From an uncultured Lachnospiraceae bacterium (lineage in GTDB: Bacteria > Bacillota > Clostridia > Lachnospirales > Lachnospiraceae): DNA of 64,000 nt. The notes below the pieces were generated by a model that was given only the letters and a program-made list of their open reading frames with translations, had not been told where the DNA came from and ran no database searches. Within the stretch, counting starts at the first letter, position 1; the number at the start of each line of letters is the position of its first letter. Shown here in pieces: positions 33,192 to 42,909 of the stretch. The stretch is taken from positions 23,162-87,161 of the forward strand of contig CANQRU010000009.1 of assembly GCA_947626395.1 (NCBI GenBank). Direction: 5' to 3'. A program made the translations under genes and the position numbers.

Positions 33192-35333
33192 ATGAAGATA
33201 CTGTTAGCTGCAGTCAACGCAAAATATATCCATTCCAATCTGGCTGTACGGAGTCTGAAAATGTATGCGGAGCGGGCCGTCGCGGCTGATATGAAAACTG
33301 CTGCGGGCGGCGCAACCCTGCCCCACATCGATATCGCCGAGTACACCATCAACCAGCCGCTCGATCAGATCCTGCGGGACATCTACGCCCGCCGTCCGGA
33401 TATGGTCTGTTTTTCATGCTATATCTGGAATATTAGGTATGTACAGACGCTGGTGCGGGAACTGAAAAAGGTGCTGCCGCAGACCGCCGTCTGGCTGGGC
33501 GGACCGGAAGTATCCTACGACGCGGCGGAAGTGCTGCGGGAGCTGCCGGAAGTGTCAGGCGTGATGAAGGGCGAAGGGGAAGAAACATTCGCGGAGTTAA
33601 TGAAAGCCGGTATAGCACTGAGGCAATGCGTCCGAACTTCTGTTGACAAGGCATCCGAAGTCCCTGCTGCTGAACCCGATACTGCCAATTCTGACTGCAA
33701 AGAGTACGCCGGTATTTGTTGTAGGGAAGCATATGGCAAACCGACGCCTATCTCTAATACAGGCACCGTCGGTTCATCTGCCGCTGCCGGCATTGATCCG
33801 GACGGCGTTTGCTGCACAAGCACCGCTTATGCTCTCCGTGACCGGCTTCTGGCGGCAATTCCCGGAATCACCTGGCGTGCTTCCTGCCAAATCATTGAAA
33901 ACCCCTGGCGGCCCGCCATGGACATGAACCTTCTTCCTTTCGTTTACGACGGCACGGAAGATCTGTCCCACCGGATCATCTACTACGAGAGCAGCCGCGG
34001 GTGTCCATTTTCCTGCAGCTACTGCCTGTCCTCCGTCGACAAGCAGCTGCGCTTCCGCGATATGGAAATGGTAAAGCGGGAGCTGCTCTTCTTCCTCGGC
34101 CGCCGCGTTCCTCAGGTGAAATTCGTGGACCGCACCTTCAACTGCGACCACCGCCGCGCCATGGAGATCTGGCAGTTTCTGGCCGACAATGACAACGGCG
34201 TTACGAATTTCCATTTCGAGATCGCCGCAGACCTGCTGACACCGGAAGAGATCGCTCTGATCGGTTCCATGCGGCCCGGCCTGATCCAGCTGGAGATCGG
34301 CGTCCAGTCCACAAATCCGGATACGATCCGCGAGATCCGGCGAACCATGGATCTCGCCCGACTGTCCGCCAACGTCCGCGCGGTCGCCGCGGCCGGCAAT
34401 GTCCATCAGCATCTGGACCTGATCGCCGGATTGCCGTACGAGGACCTGAACAGTTTCCGGCGTTCCTTCGACGACGTATACGCCCTGCATCCCCAGCAGC
34501 TGCAGCTGGGATTTCTGAAGGTACTGAAAGGTTCCTACATGGACGAACGGCGCGATGCCTACGGTCTGATCTGCGGAAGCAACCCTCCCTATGAAGTTCT
34601 GTCCACCAGATGGCTCTCCTTCGACGATGTCATTCTCTTAAAAGGCGTCGAGGAGATGGTGGAAATGTACTATAACAGCGGGCAGTTCTCTCATACGATC
34701 GCAGTGCTGGAGCATGAATTTGCCTCCGCGTTCGTGATGTATCAGAAGTTGGCGGAATATCATCAGAAACACGTCCCCGCGGGCGTCAGTCAGGCACGGG
34801 CAGCGAGGTATGAACTGTTGCTGGGATTTATCAAAGAAATCTTTTCTGCGGACAACATTCAGCTAATTAAACGAGCTGATAATTTCAGGCAGCGCAGACT
34901 GGCTGACAATGCTCAACAGGATGCAAGGCAAGCGGACAATCTGCATCAAGACACGCAAACTGACATCCCTCAAGATGACCCGCCGAACAACAATCTGCCA
35001 AATGAACGGACAGCCGTCTTCCGCGAACTTCTGACCTACGACTACTATCTCCGCGAGAACGCGAAAAGCCGCCCCGCCTTCGCCGGCGAGCAGCTGCCGG
35101 ATAAGGAGACCGTCCGCCTGTTCTACGAAAAGGAAGCCGCGCAGCATCATTTTCTGCCCGGCCATGCCGGTTACGACAAGAACCAGCTGCGCCGGATGAC
35201 CCACCTGGAGACATTCCCGCACCTGGGCCAAACGGTTCTGTTTGATTATGAACACCGCGACCCGCTGACCGGCGACGCCGGAGCGTTTATAGTGAAAACA
35301 TCTGCTGCCATACTTACTGCCGCGCACCCTTAA
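33192..35333 (+). CDS. B12-binding radical SAM protein, DUF4080 type
   Basis: The 713-residue protein starts with a cobalamin-binding Rossmann domain (MKILLAAVNAKYIHSNLAVR, MVCFSCYIWNI, WLGGPEVSYDA), followed near residues 270-277 by the radical SAM cluster motif RGCPFSCSYC and barrel segments (VKFVDRTFNCD, FEIAADLLTPEE, QLEIGVQSTNP). A DUF4080-type C-terminal half follows. Two segments look inserted: about residues 140-215 (Ala/Cys/Thr-rich, poorly structured) and about 560-610 (Asn/Gln/Asp-rich with repeated ADN). Substrate unknown; members are thought to act as methylases or similar. It begins 39 bases after queT, without a strong ribosome site. Confidence 0.88.
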   Translation: MKILLAAVNAKYIHSNLAVRSLKMYAERAVAADMKTAAGGATLPHIDIAEYTINQPLDQILRDIYARRPDMVCFSCYIWNIRYVQTLVRELKKVLPQTAVWLGGPEVSYDAAEVLRELPEVSGVMKGEGEETFAELMKAGIALRQCVRTSVDKASEVPAAEPDTANSDCKEYAGICCREAYGKPTPISNTGTVGSSAAAGIDPDGVCCTSTAYALRDRLLAAIPGITWRASCQIIENPWRPAMDMNLLPFVYDGTEDLSHRIIYYESSRGCPFSCSYCLSSVDKQLRFRDMEMVKRELLFFLGRRVPQVKFVDRTFNCDHRRAMEIWQFLADNDNGVTNFHFEIAADLLTPEEIALIGSMRPGLIQLEIGVQSTNPDTIREIRRTMDLARLSANVRAVAAAGNVHQHLDLIAGLPYEDLNSFRRSFDDVYALHPQQLQLGFLKVLKGSYMDERRDAYGLICGSNPPYEVLSTRWLSFDDVILLKGVEEMVEMYYNSGQFSHTIAVLEHEFASAFVMYQKLAEYHQKHVPAGVSQARAARYELLLGFIKEIFSADNIQLIKRADNFRQRRLADNAQQDARQADNLHQDTQTDIPQDDPPNNNLPNERTAVFRELLTYDYYLRENAKSRPAFAGEQLPDKETVRLFYEKEAAQHHFLPGHAGYDKNQLRRMTHLETFPHLGQTVLFDYEHRDPLTGDAGAFIVKTSAAILTAAHP

Positions 35334-35368
35334 ACAACATCTCACCTTTTCACGAAAGGAGACCTCCC

Positions 35369-35848
35369 ATGGAAAAGATCACCAGCTTCACCATCAACCA
35401 CTTAAAGCTTCTCCCCGGCATCTACGTATCCCGCAGGGACAAAGCCGGAGACGCCACTGTCACCACCTTCGACATCCGCATGACGCGGCCCAATTACGAG
35501 CCGGTCATGAACACGGCGGAAGTCCACACCATCGAGCATCTGGGCGCCACCTTCCTGCGGAATGAGCCGGACTGGAAGGACAAAGTCCTCTATTTCGGCC
35601 CCATGGGCTGCCGCACCGGCTTCTATCTGCTGCTGGCCGGCGACTATGAATCGAAGGATATCGTGACGCTCATCGAGGAAATGTTCCTCTTCATCAGCGG
35701 TTACGAGGGACCGGTTCCCGGCGCGGCCGCCCGCGACTGCGGCAATTATCTGGATATGAACCTGCCGATGGCTCAGTACTATGCAAAAAAATTCCTCCGC
35801 GAGGTCATGGACGACCTCACAGAGGAACGATTGAATTATCCGGAGTGA
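35369..35848 (+). CDS. luxS: S-ribosylhomocysteine lyase
   Basis: The 159-residue LuxS cleaves S-ribosylhomocysteine to homocysteine and the AI-2 precursor DPD in the activated methyl cycle. The metal ligands His53, His57 (HTIEH) and Cys124 (RDCGNY) are all present, together with catalytic Glu56 and Cys81 in GPMGCRTGFYL. GAAAGGAGA precedes the ATG at 35369. A 6-bp hairpin (GGAGTG/CACTCC) overlaps the stop but has no T run. Confidence 0.96.
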   Translation: MEKITSFTINHLKLLPGIYVSRRDKAGDATVTTFDIRMTRPNYEPVMNTAEVHTIEHLGATFLRNEPDWKDKVLYFGPMGCRTGFYLLLAGDYESKDIVTLIEEMFLFISGYEGPVPGAAARDCGNYLDMNLPMAQYYAKKFLREVMDDLTEERLNYPE

Positions 35849-35923
35849 ATTTCCACTCCAAGCGACCGATAGCTAACGCTCTTTTATATTTCACACGCTC
35901 CGTTCTCAGCTTGCCTGACTTCC

Positions 35924-36574
35924 CTACGCGCCTGCGGCCGCAGTTTCCGTCTGTGTCCCGCCGGCGCCGGTCTCTGAGGGCTTGCCATCCTCGTCTATGT
36001 AGATCCATTTGATCTTATATTCCTTATCGACTACATCGCCGATATTATTTACATAATCCTCCAGAAGCGTCTGGGCGCGCTGCTGCGCTTTGGTAAGAAG
36101 CGCCTTGTCGTTTGCGGCGGCTTCCTCCAGCTTCTTCTGAGCCTCGGCGAACGCGGCTTGCTCATCCTCCGCCGTGATATCAGCCGATTTCTTGTCTACG
36201 ATGTACGAATCCTCCGTAAGGGAAGAAGAATCCACCTTGCAGCTGAGCACCTTCGCCTCCGGCAGCGTGATCGTGATCTCATCGCCGTCCGACTCGATCT
36301 TCAGCGCCGACACGTCGATGCCGAACCGCACGATGCCGCTATACTCGATCCAGAAATGCTTATCTTTCTTCAAAAACCAAAAGCCCGCCGCGTCCTCTTC
36401 CTTATATTTCGCCACATTATGGTAATAGCAGTCCATCACAGCCAGCTCGCAGATAGCCTTCATCTGGGCCTCCTGCGGCTCGATGGAGATCTGCGCCGGT
36501 TCTTCCGTCTTCCCGCAGGCCGCGCAAAGGAGCATCATGGAAAATGCCAGTAATAACGCCGTAATCCGCTTCAT
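35924..36574 (-). CDS. DUF4230-type lipoprotein
   Basis: The ATG at 36574 has AAGGAGG upstream and gives 216 residues. It has a lipoprotein signal peptide (MKRITALLLAFSMMLLCAAC, with lipobox LCAAC), so it is expected to be anchored outside the membrane. The body (VRFGIDVSALKIESDGDEITITLPEAKVLSCKVDS and so on) fits the DUF4230 pattern and is a paralogue of the gene immediately upstream. The tail is Gly/Thr/Ala-rich. Function unknown. Confidence 0.8.
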   Translation of the reverse strand: MKRITALLLAFSMMLLCAACGKTEEPAQISIEPQEAQMKAICELAVMDCYYHNVAKYKEEDAAGFWFLKKDKHFWIEYSGIVRFGIDVSALKIESDGDEITITLPEAKVLSCKVDSSSLTEDSYIVDKKSADITAEDEQAAFAEAQKKLEEAAANDKALLTKAQQRAQTLLEDYVNNIGDVVDKEYKIKWIYIDEDGKPSETGAGGTQTETAAAGA

Positions 36575-36588
36575 TTCCACGCCTCCTT

Positions 36589-37203
36589 CTACTCGATCTC
36601 AATGGTATAGCCCAGCGGCTCGACCACAGGGCGCACCAGCGCCGTAACGATATTCTCCGCGTTCTGCTCCGCCAGCTCGAAGATCGCCTCCTGGCCGGCG
36701 CTCTCGTTCTTCACGTCCTCCTCGCAGGCCTTGTACGCCTCCTGGGACACGGACACAGCGTTCGCCTTATCATTTAAGAAAATGTAATCCAGCGACGCGA
36801 TGTCCACCACGACATCCGTGATGTCCACCTCCGGGATCGTCAGCCGGATGATCTTCTCCTCGTCGTCCTTGTCGATCCCGATCTTACCGAAATCGATCCC
36901 CACATCGACACGCGCCTCGTAGGATACGTAATAATCCGTTTTCTCCGGCTTCTCCTCGTTCATCACCTGAGCGACTCCGTTATAGACCGCCGTGAACGTG
37001 GACAGCTCGCTGACATTGATGATCTCCTTCAGCTGCGACTCCGTGACGATATGCGGCTGACTTTTTCTATTCTCCGAGTTTTCCTGCCAAAGATAGATCA
37101 TGATCCCCGCCGCAGCAACAACGATTAAGAGAACAATGATTATCCATATAAATCGTCCCCTATGCTTTTTGCCCGATTTCTTCCTGCTGTTTTTCTTCTC
37201 CAT
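36589..37203 (-). CDS. DUF4230-type membrane-anchored protein
   Basis: The 204-residue protein has a Lys/Arg-rich start and one transmembrane helix (FIWIIIVLLIVVAAAGIMIYL, residues about 18-38). An extracellular domain follows, with VDVGIDFGKIGIDKDDEEKIIRLTIPEVDITDVVV, the same pattern as its downstream neighbour. The two form a tandem paralogue pair separated by 14 bases, presumably one operon. GAGAAGGAGA lies before the ATG. Function unknown. Confidence 0.78.
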   Translation of the reverse strand: MEKKNSRKKSGKKHRGRFIWIIIVLLIVVAAAGIMIYLWQENSENRKSQPHIVTESQLKEIINVSELSTFTAVYNGVAQVMNEEKPEKTDYYVSYEARVDVGIDFGKIGIDKDDEEKIIRLTIPEVDITDVVVDIASLDYIFLNDKANAVSVSQEAYKACEEDVKNESAGQEAIFELAEQNAENIVTALVRPVVEPLGYTIEIE

Positions 37204-37628
37204 AGGCCCGTTCTCCTTCTCTCCAGCCAGCTTATCCTGCCGTAATCACACATTATCCGCTTACTGTCTGCCGCGGACTGCCGCAGCCTTCCGCGGGCTG
37301 CTGCTTCCATTATGCGGTAAAATGTTCCAAAATTCAACTGTTTCCTGGAAAATAATAGAGATGTTCCGAAAATACGGGCAGAGCGTCACTGGCGCCCTGC
37401 CCGCATGAAAATAACGCAGAAAGACCACCGACAGAAATTTGCACTCCCGCCGGCGGCCTTTCTATTTTATCACTCCCCCACTGGATGAACAGTGGCTTCG
37501 GTGCGCCTCAGGGGTCATTGTCCCCCCGAACAACGTCCCCTGAAGAGTTATGACACGGTTCACCCGCCTGTCACAGATCCGTGCGTTTCTCCCTTCCAGA
37601 CGCCCGGATATCCGGCAGCGTGACCTCA
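37204..37628. other. Gene-poor stretch between DUF4230 pair and glnN
   Basis: No supportable gene is seen. The stretch holds two hairpins: the one at 37418-37463, and an imperfect 12-bp stem between about 37504 and 37546 (AGGGGTCATTGT against ACAACGTCCCCT, 10 of 12 paired). Either could end the glnN transcript coming from the right. Confidence 0.5.
37418..37463. terminator. Hairpin downstream of glnN
   Basis: Arms agaaagaccaccg (37418-37430) and cggcggcctttct (37451-37463) pair over 13 positions with two G-U pairs on one strand. A T-rich run follows on both strands (attttat to the right, cgttattttc to the left). It sits about 165 bases past the glnN stop. Confidence 0.55.
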
Positions 37629-39746
37629 TTACACCTCGAAGATCAGATCGCCGTAACTCGGGAACGGCCACAGTTCCTTATCCACGATCATCTCCAGCTT
37701 ATCCGCCGGCGCGCGCAAGGCCGCCATAGCCGGAACTACCTTCTCGTGGTAAGCGTGGGCGCAGGCGCAGGCGTCGGAGATCGCCAGGCTCGCCTCGGTA
37801 ATCGACTGCAGATCGGACAGCGCCACTTTCATCTCGCTCAGCAGATCGGAGGTCTCGTTCAGAAGCTCGGTCTGGACGCTTACATCCGCATCCGGGCAGG
37901 CCGATTTCACCTTGTTGATGGAATCCGCCAGCGCGGCCGTATAGCGGATCACCGCCGGGATAATCTGCTTGCCGGCCATGTCGATCATGGTGCGGGCCTC
38001 GATGTTGATGGCCTTGGCGTAGGCCTCGTATTCTACCTCCACGCGGGACTCCAGTTCCGCCCTCGTGAACACGCCGAAGGTCTCGTACAGCTTCACGGCC
38101 TTGTCGGTAATCAGGCTGGGGATCGCGTCCACCATGGAACGGATGTTGGGCAGGCCGCGCTTCTCGGCCTCCGCGATCCACTCGTCGGAGTAACCGTTTC
38201 CGTTGAAAATGATCCGCTGATGGTCGGACAGCAGCTTCTTGATCATATCATGGACGGCCATATCAAAATCTTCCGCCTTCTCCAGCTCGTCGGCCGCCTC
38301 CTTGAACGCCTCGGCCACGATGGTGTTCAGCACCACGTTGGCGGGAGCGATGGAATCAGAGGAGCCCACCATACGGAACTCGAATTTATTGCCGGTGAAC
38401 GCGAACGGCGACGTGCGGTTGCGGTCGGTAGCGTCCTTATCCAGATCCGGCAGCGTAGCGACGCCGGTAGACAGCTTGCCGCCGCTCTTGGAATGGGTGG
38501 CCGCACCATTGTTGCACAACTGATTGATCACATCCTCCAGCTGCTCGCCCACGAAGATGGAAATAATTGCGGGCGGGGCCTCGTTGGCGCCCAGACGATG
38601 GTCGTTGCCCACGTCGGAGGCCGCCTCGCGCAGCAGATCCGCGTGGGTGTCGATGGCCTTCATGATGCAGCCCAGCACCAGCAGGAACTGGATGTTCTCA
38701 TGCGGCGTGTCGCCGGGGTTCAGCATGTTGATGCCGTCGTTGGTGGTCAGGGACCAGTTGTTGTGCTTGCCGGATCCGTTGACGCCGGCGAAGGGCTTCT
38801 CGTGAAGCAGGCAGGTCAGGCCGTGGCGGCCGGCCACCTTCTTAAGCGTCTCCATGACGATCTGGTTATGGTCCACAGCCAGGTTGGCCTGATCGTAGAT
38901 CGGGGCCAGCTCGTGCTGCGCCGGAGCCACCTCATTGTGCTGGGTCTTGGCGGTGACGCCCAGCTTCCACAGCTCCTGATTGACTTCGTTCATATAGGAA
39001 CCGATCCGCTCACGGATCGCTCCGAAGTAATGATCCTCCAGTTCCTGGCCCTTGGGCGGCATCGCGCCGAACAGGGTCCGGCCGGCGTAGATCAGGTCTT
39101 TTCTCTGCAGATATTTGGCGCGGTCCACGATGAAATACTCCTGCTCCGGGCCGACGCTCGGTACCACACGCTTGGAGGTGGTGTTGCCGAACAGTTTAAG
39201 GATACGCAGCGCCTGGGTATCGATAGCCTGCATCGAACGCAGGAGCGGCGTCTTCTGATCCAGGGCCTCGCCCTTGTAGGAGCAGAAGGCGGTGGGGATG
39301 CACAGCGTCACGCCGGCCGCGTCCTCACGCAGGAACGCCGGCGAGGTGCAGTCCCAGGCCGTATAGCCTCTGGCCTCGAAGGTGGCGCGCAGGCCGCCTG
39401 ACGGGAAGGAAGAAGCGTCCGGCTCGCCCTTAATGAGCTCCTTGCCGGAGAATTCCATGATCACCTTGCCCTCCGCGTCGGGAGCGGAGATAAAGGAGTC
39501 GTGCTTCTCCGCCGTGGTTCCGGTCAGCGGCTGGAACCAGTGGGTGTAATGGGTCGCGCCCCGCTCGATCGCCCAGTCCTTCATGGCGTGGGCCACCACA
39601 TCCGCGATGGACGGATCCAGTTCCGTGCCGTCCTCGATCGTCCTCTTCAGCTTCTTAAAGACGCTCTTGGGAAGACGTTCCTTCATGACGGTCTCATTGA
39701 ACACGTTCTTACCGAAGATCTCTGCAACATTTACTACTTCGCTCAT
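37629..39746 (-). CDS. glnN: Glutamine synthetase, type III
   Basis: The start at 39746 (GGAGAGGATGG upstream) gives 705 residues, typical of the large type III enzymes of Bacteroides and Clostridia, which make glutamine from glutamate, ammonia and ATP. Characteristic stretches are [61 protein letters not shown] and [15 protein letters not shown]. It is preceded by a short leader with a terminator-like hairpin and a good promoter, suggesting nitrogen-responsive attenuation. Confidence 0.96.
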   Translation of the reverse strand: MSEVVNVAEIFGKNVFNETVMKERLPKSVFKKLKRTIEDGTELDPSIADVVAHAMKDWAIERGATHYTHWFQPLTGTTAEKHDSFISAPDAEGKVIMEFSGKELIKGEPDASSFPSGGLRATFEARGYTAWDCTSPAFLREDAAGVTLCIPTAFCSYKGEALDQKTPLLRSMQAIDTQALRILKLFGNTTSKRVVPSVGPEQEYFIVDRAKYLQRKDLIYAGRTLFGAMPPKGQELEDHYFGAIRERIGSYMNEVNQELWKLGVTAKTQHNEVAPAQHELAPIYDQANLAVDHNQIVMETLKKVAGRHGLTCLLHEKPFAGVNGSGKHNNWSLTTNDGINMLNPGDTPHENIQFLLVLGCIMKAIDTHADLLREAASDVGNDHRLGANEAPPAIISIFVGEQLEDVINQLCNNGAATHSKSGGKLSTGVATLPDLDKDATDRNRTSPFAFTGNKFEFRMVGSSDSIAPANVVLNTIVAEAFKEAADELEKAEDFDMAVHDMIKKLLSDHQRIIFNGNGYSDEWIAEAEKRGLPNIRSMVDAIPSLITDKAVKLYETFGVFTRAELESRVEVEYEAYAKAINIEARTMIDMAGKQIIPAVIRYTAALADSINKVKSACPDADVSVQTELLNETSDLLSEMKVALSDLQSITEASLAISDACACAHAYHEKVVPAMAALRAPADKLEMIVDKELWPFPSYGDLIFEV

Positions 39747-39883
39747 AGATTTTCCATCCTCTCCTTTTCCGCTCCGCCTGGCGGCAGCCGCTTTCATAAG
39801 CGCTTTCCGGCTTCACGAAGCGATGATTTTGAATCTCCTGCCCCATGGAACGCATCTCCGACATCTCCCCCAGGACAAAAGAA

Positions 39884-39912
39884 GGCGTCCTCCCCATCAC
39901 AGGGAGAACGCC
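39884..39912 (-). terminator. Terminator-like hairpin in glnN leader
   Basis: On the minus strand GGCGTTCTCCC and GGGAGGACGCC form an 11-bp stem (one G-U) around a 7-base loop, followed by TTCTTTT. It lies only about 15 bases after the predicted transcription start and about 140 bases before the glnN ATG, so transcripts reaching glnN must pass it. Attenuation, for example by an ANTAR-type antiterminator as known for other nitrogen genes, is inferred. The remainder of 39747-40091 holds no gene. Confidence 0.7.
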
Positions 39913-39930
39913 GTCGTTCTTCACTTCAAT

Positions 39931-39959
39931 AAGATACTCCCTTTTTGGGGAAAATGCAA
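39931..39959 (-). promoter_or_regulatory. glnN promoter
   Basis: TTGCAT (39954-39959), a 17-base spacer and TATCTT (39931-39936) on the minus strand. The spacer contains a small inverted element (CCCC-aaaaa-GGG). Confidence 0.65.
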
Positions 39960-40091
39960 GCACTTTTTTAATAAAAGTTTTTGCGTAAGAGTTTTGCTTT
40001 CACATCAGACAAATATCTGATGCTTTCCCGGCGGCCCAACGCCGCCCGACAGAGGAGTCATCCGTACTTATCCGAATCGGTTCAGACAATC

Positions 40092-40955
40092 TCAGGCCTT
40101 GCCCACAGATCCGAACAGCTCCATCTTCTCCTTGACCGTCTCCTTGATGGCGGCAGCGCCGGGAGCCAGAAGCTTTCTCGGGTCGTAGCCCTTGCCCTGC
40201 TCGTCCTTGCCCTCTTCGATATACTTGCGGGTCGCGGCCGCGAAGGACAGCTGGCACTCGGTGTTCACGTTGATCTTCGCAACGCCCAGGTCGATGGCCT
40301 TGCGGATCATGTCGGCCGGGATGCCGGTGCCGCCGTGAAGAACCAGAGGCATATCGCCGGTCTTCGCCTTGATGGCGGCCAGAGTCTCGAAGCTTAAGCC
40401 CTTCCAGTTCGCCGGATACTTGCCGTGGATGTTGCCGATGCCCGCAGCCAGGAAATCGATCCCCAGATCGGCGATCATCTTGCACTCGTCGGGATCCGCG
40501 CACTCGCCCATACCGACCACGCCGTCTTCTTCGCCGCCGATGGCGCCGACCTCAGCCTCGATGGAGATGCCCATGGCATGCGCGATGGCGACCAGTTCCT
40601 TGGTCTTCGCCACGTTCTCATCGATCGGATAGTGAGAGCCGTCGAACATGATGGAAGAGAATCCGGCCTTGATGCACTTGTAGCAGCCGTCATAAGTGCC
40701 GTGATCCAGATGGGTGGCTACCGGAACGGTGATGCCCATCTCGTCGATCATCGCGCCAACCATAGCCGCAACGGTCTTGAATCCGGTCATATACTTGCCT
40801 GCGCCCTCGGACACGCCAAGGATCACCGGAGACTGCAGCTCCTGCGCGGTCTGCAGGATGGACTTGGTCCACTCAAGGTTGTTGATGTTGAACTGACCTA
40901 CCGCGTAATGGCCTTCCACTGCCTTCTTAAGCATCTCTGTTGCAGATACTAACAT
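40092..40955 (-). CDS. fba: Class II fructose-bisphosphate aldolase
   Basis: The 287-residue zinc-dependent aldolase of glycolysis and gluconeogenesis cleaves fructose 1,6-bisphosphate. The metal and active-site segments are VPVATHLDHGTYDG, SIMFDGSHYPIDEN, ISIEAEVGAIGGEEDG, GIGNIHGKYP, LVLHGGTGIP and KINVNTE. GGAGGTATTATC precedes the ATG. A monocistronic unit is likely, since the neighbours have their own signals. A related tagatose-bisphosphate aldolase would look similar. Confidence 0.94.
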   Translation of the reverse strand: MLVSATEMLKKAVEGHYAVGQFNINNLEWTKSILQTAQELQSPVILGVSEGAGKYMTGFKTVAAMVGAMIDEMGITVPVATHLDHGTYDGCYKCIKAGFSSIMFDGSHYPIDENVAKTKELVAIAHAMGISIEAEVGAIGGEEDGVVGMGECADPDECKMIADLGIDFLAAGIGNIHGKYPANWKGLSFETLAAIKAKTGDMPLVLHGGTGIPADMIRKAIDLGVAKINVNTECQLSFAAATRKYIEEGKDEQGKGYDPRKLLAPGAAAIKETVKEKMELFGSVGKA

Positions 40956-40989
40956 GATAATACCTCCATATTCTTAAAATTATCACTTC

Positions 40990-41044
40990 GGTGCGCCGCA
41001 CCAAAATTCTGCTACCAGTATACACCATAACTCAATATTTGAAA
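40990..41044 (-). promoter_or_regulatory. fba promoter region with palindrome
   Basis: A possible promoter is TTTCAA (41039-41044), a 16-base spacer and TATACT (41017-41022). Downstream, in the leader, lies the perfect palindrome GGTGC-GCC-GCACC at 40990-41002, which could be a repressor site or a hairpin. The -35 is weak. Confidence 0.5.
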
Positions 41045-41052
41045 AGAGATTT

Positions 41053-42876
41053 TTATTCCTCGATCCATTTTCCGTCAGGATCGAAATGGTACTCCTTCCC
41101 GTCAATCACGCAGGTTCCTGTGACCATATCTCCCTCTCCGTCAAAATAGTACCAGACGCCGTCCTCCTCATACCACTGGCTGCGGAGAAAATCGTTATCC
41201 ACCAGTTTATCGTCCCAATGGTGCCATCCGCCCGAATACCACCAGAAACCGCTCGTTTTTTCCGGAGCAGAAAGCTTGACGATCAGCACGCCGTCATGAA
41301 TGCAGATACATCCGTCCGCCGGCCACGGGGGCATCTGCTCTGAATATTCCGCGGCCATTTTTCTCTGCTCTTCATTCGCCACGGTCATATCTACGCCCAT
41401 CACATAGGCCAGTTCAGCGATCCGGCCGCTGGAGCCGGCGTCATAACCGGCATCCCAGCCAAAAAACGAATGGCCCGTCGTCTCGCCGGCCGGCGCAGAC
41501 GGGGTGTCCGCGGCTATTTTCCCTACAAATGCCACCGGAATATTCTCCAGACGCGTCCCTGCCGTTTCCTCCATGCGGGTTATGATCCGGTTCAGAAGAA
41601 GCCGGTCATTTTCATAAGCCAAATGCGCATTTTCCTGCATCTGGAGGGTAGTTACCGTCTGTCCCCATCCGCAGGAAACCAGTACCAGAAACAGAAGTAT
41701 CCGCGGCGCTTTCCACCGGAGGTTCTCCGCCGCCCAGGCAAAAGAAAACGCAAATACCAGCGGATAAAAGATCATGGACCGGATCGGAGATCCGCCGCCG
41801 GAAACAAGCACAAGCAGCACCGGCGACAGAACGATCACGGTCAGGGCCACCGCCAGCCACGGCAGCTTCCGCCGGTGTCCGCGCACAGCCGGAACCAGAA
41901 ACATCGCAGCGGTCAGAATCAGTACCGGCGTAAACCAGCCGGAAAAATACGGGCTGGATGTCGTTTTAAGATAGATCTGTCCGAACTGGAGTTTCACAAG
42001 CGCGAACATATCCGCAGATATCCGCTTCCATAGATATATATTTGAAGCATATGAATACTCCGGAAAGAAATACCGGCACAACAGGCGGTCAACAGCAACC
42101 CATCCGGCCGCCCCGATCAGAAACAGCGCGACCAGCTTAAGACCCGCCGCCAGCCAGTACCGGAACGGCCGGTCATCCGGCGCAGACGCGCATCGAAGGA
42201 GATAGAAGATCGCCGCCAGAGCGATAAAAAATACGAAAAAGGCCTGGTAAGTACCAAAGGCCCACAGCATAAGACCGACCGCGGCCGCGCCGCAGACGAA
42301 GAACGCCGCCCGGCTGCGGCCTTTGTCATTTCCATGTTCCGGCGCCAGACCGCCGGCCGCCGGCACTATCGGGCCGACGACCAGTTTCTCCGCCAGATAT
42401 ACGGAAAAAAGACACAAAAGCATCGCCCAGGCAAATTCCATCGTCTGAAGCGTAAAATAAAACTGCTCCGTAAGGATCGGCGAGGAAAGAAAAATCACGG
42501 AAAATACCGGATAGAACCACCGAAAGCCGGCCGGTCTGCCGGACCATCTCCATACCAGCCAGGAGAAAACAGCCGCCGCCGTCAGCAGAAACAGCAGCAT
42601 CAGCATATTCGCGGCGTAGGGAACCATTACCGAGAAATGAAACAGCCATTTGGAAAAAGTCAGACCAAAGCGCCCGCTCCCCGCCCAGACGTCGTTGTAA
42701 TGGGTATAATCCCTGACCAGGTATCCTGTATCGATACCTATGTCATGATAAAACAGGCGCGGCCCCATGAGGAAAAGCGCGTACAGACTGACCCAGACCG
42801 CCTGCCAGCGGCGCGCACGGATCCAGTCGCGGAACTCTCTGAGATCTTCCGTCATTTCACCGATCAGCTGCTTCAT
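41053..42876 (-). CDS. GtrII-type membrane glucosyltransferase with cell-wall-binding repeats
   Basis: The 607-residue polytopic protein has about ten hydrophobic segments and the Glucos_trans_II pattern: an N-terminal VSLYALFLMGPRLFYHDIGID, GRFGLTFSKWLF, SSPILTEQFYFTLQTMEFA, and FGTYQAFFVFFIA. Such proteins transfer glucosyl groups from a lipid carrier on the outer face of the membrane. Unusually, the C-terminal ~45 residues hold two choline/cell-wall-binding-type repeats (QWYEEDGVWYYFDGEGDMV and VIDGKEYHFDPDGKW). It shares a strand with thrC (33 bases upstream) and resembles the gene at 44648. Confidence 0.82.
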   Translation of the reverse strand: MKQLIGEMTEDLREFRDWIRARRWQAVWVSLYALFLMGPRLFYHDIGIDTGYLVRDYTHYNDVWAGSGRFGLTFSKWLFHFSVMVPYAANMLMLLFLLTAAAVFSWLVWRWSGRPAGFRWFYPVFSVIFLSSPILTEQFYFTLQTMEFAWAMLLCLFSVYLAEKLVVGPIVPAAGGLAPEHGNDKGRSRAAFFVCGAAAVGLMLWAFGTYQAFFVFFIALAAIFYLLRCASAPDDRPFRYWLAAGLKLVALFLIGAAGWVAVDRLLCRYFFPEYSYASNIYLWKRISADMFALVKLQFGQIYLKTTSSPYFSGWFTPVLILTAAMFLVPAVRGHRRKLPWLAVALTVIVLSPVLLVLVSGGGSPIRSMIFYPLVFAFSFAWAAENLRWKAPRILLFLVLVSCGWGQTVTTLQMQENAHLAYENDRLLLNRIITRMEETAGTRLENIPVAFVGKIAADTPSAPAGETTGHSFFGWDAGYDAGSSGRIAELAYVMGVDMTVANEEQRKMAAEYSEQMPPWPADGCICIHDGVLIVKLSAPEKTSGFWWYSGGWHHWDDKLVDNDFLRSQWYEEDGVWYYFDGEGDMVTGTCVIDGKEYHFDPDGKWIEE

Positions 42877-42909
42877 GCCAGCAATCCTCCTTTAATTTCT
42901 CCGCGCCTC

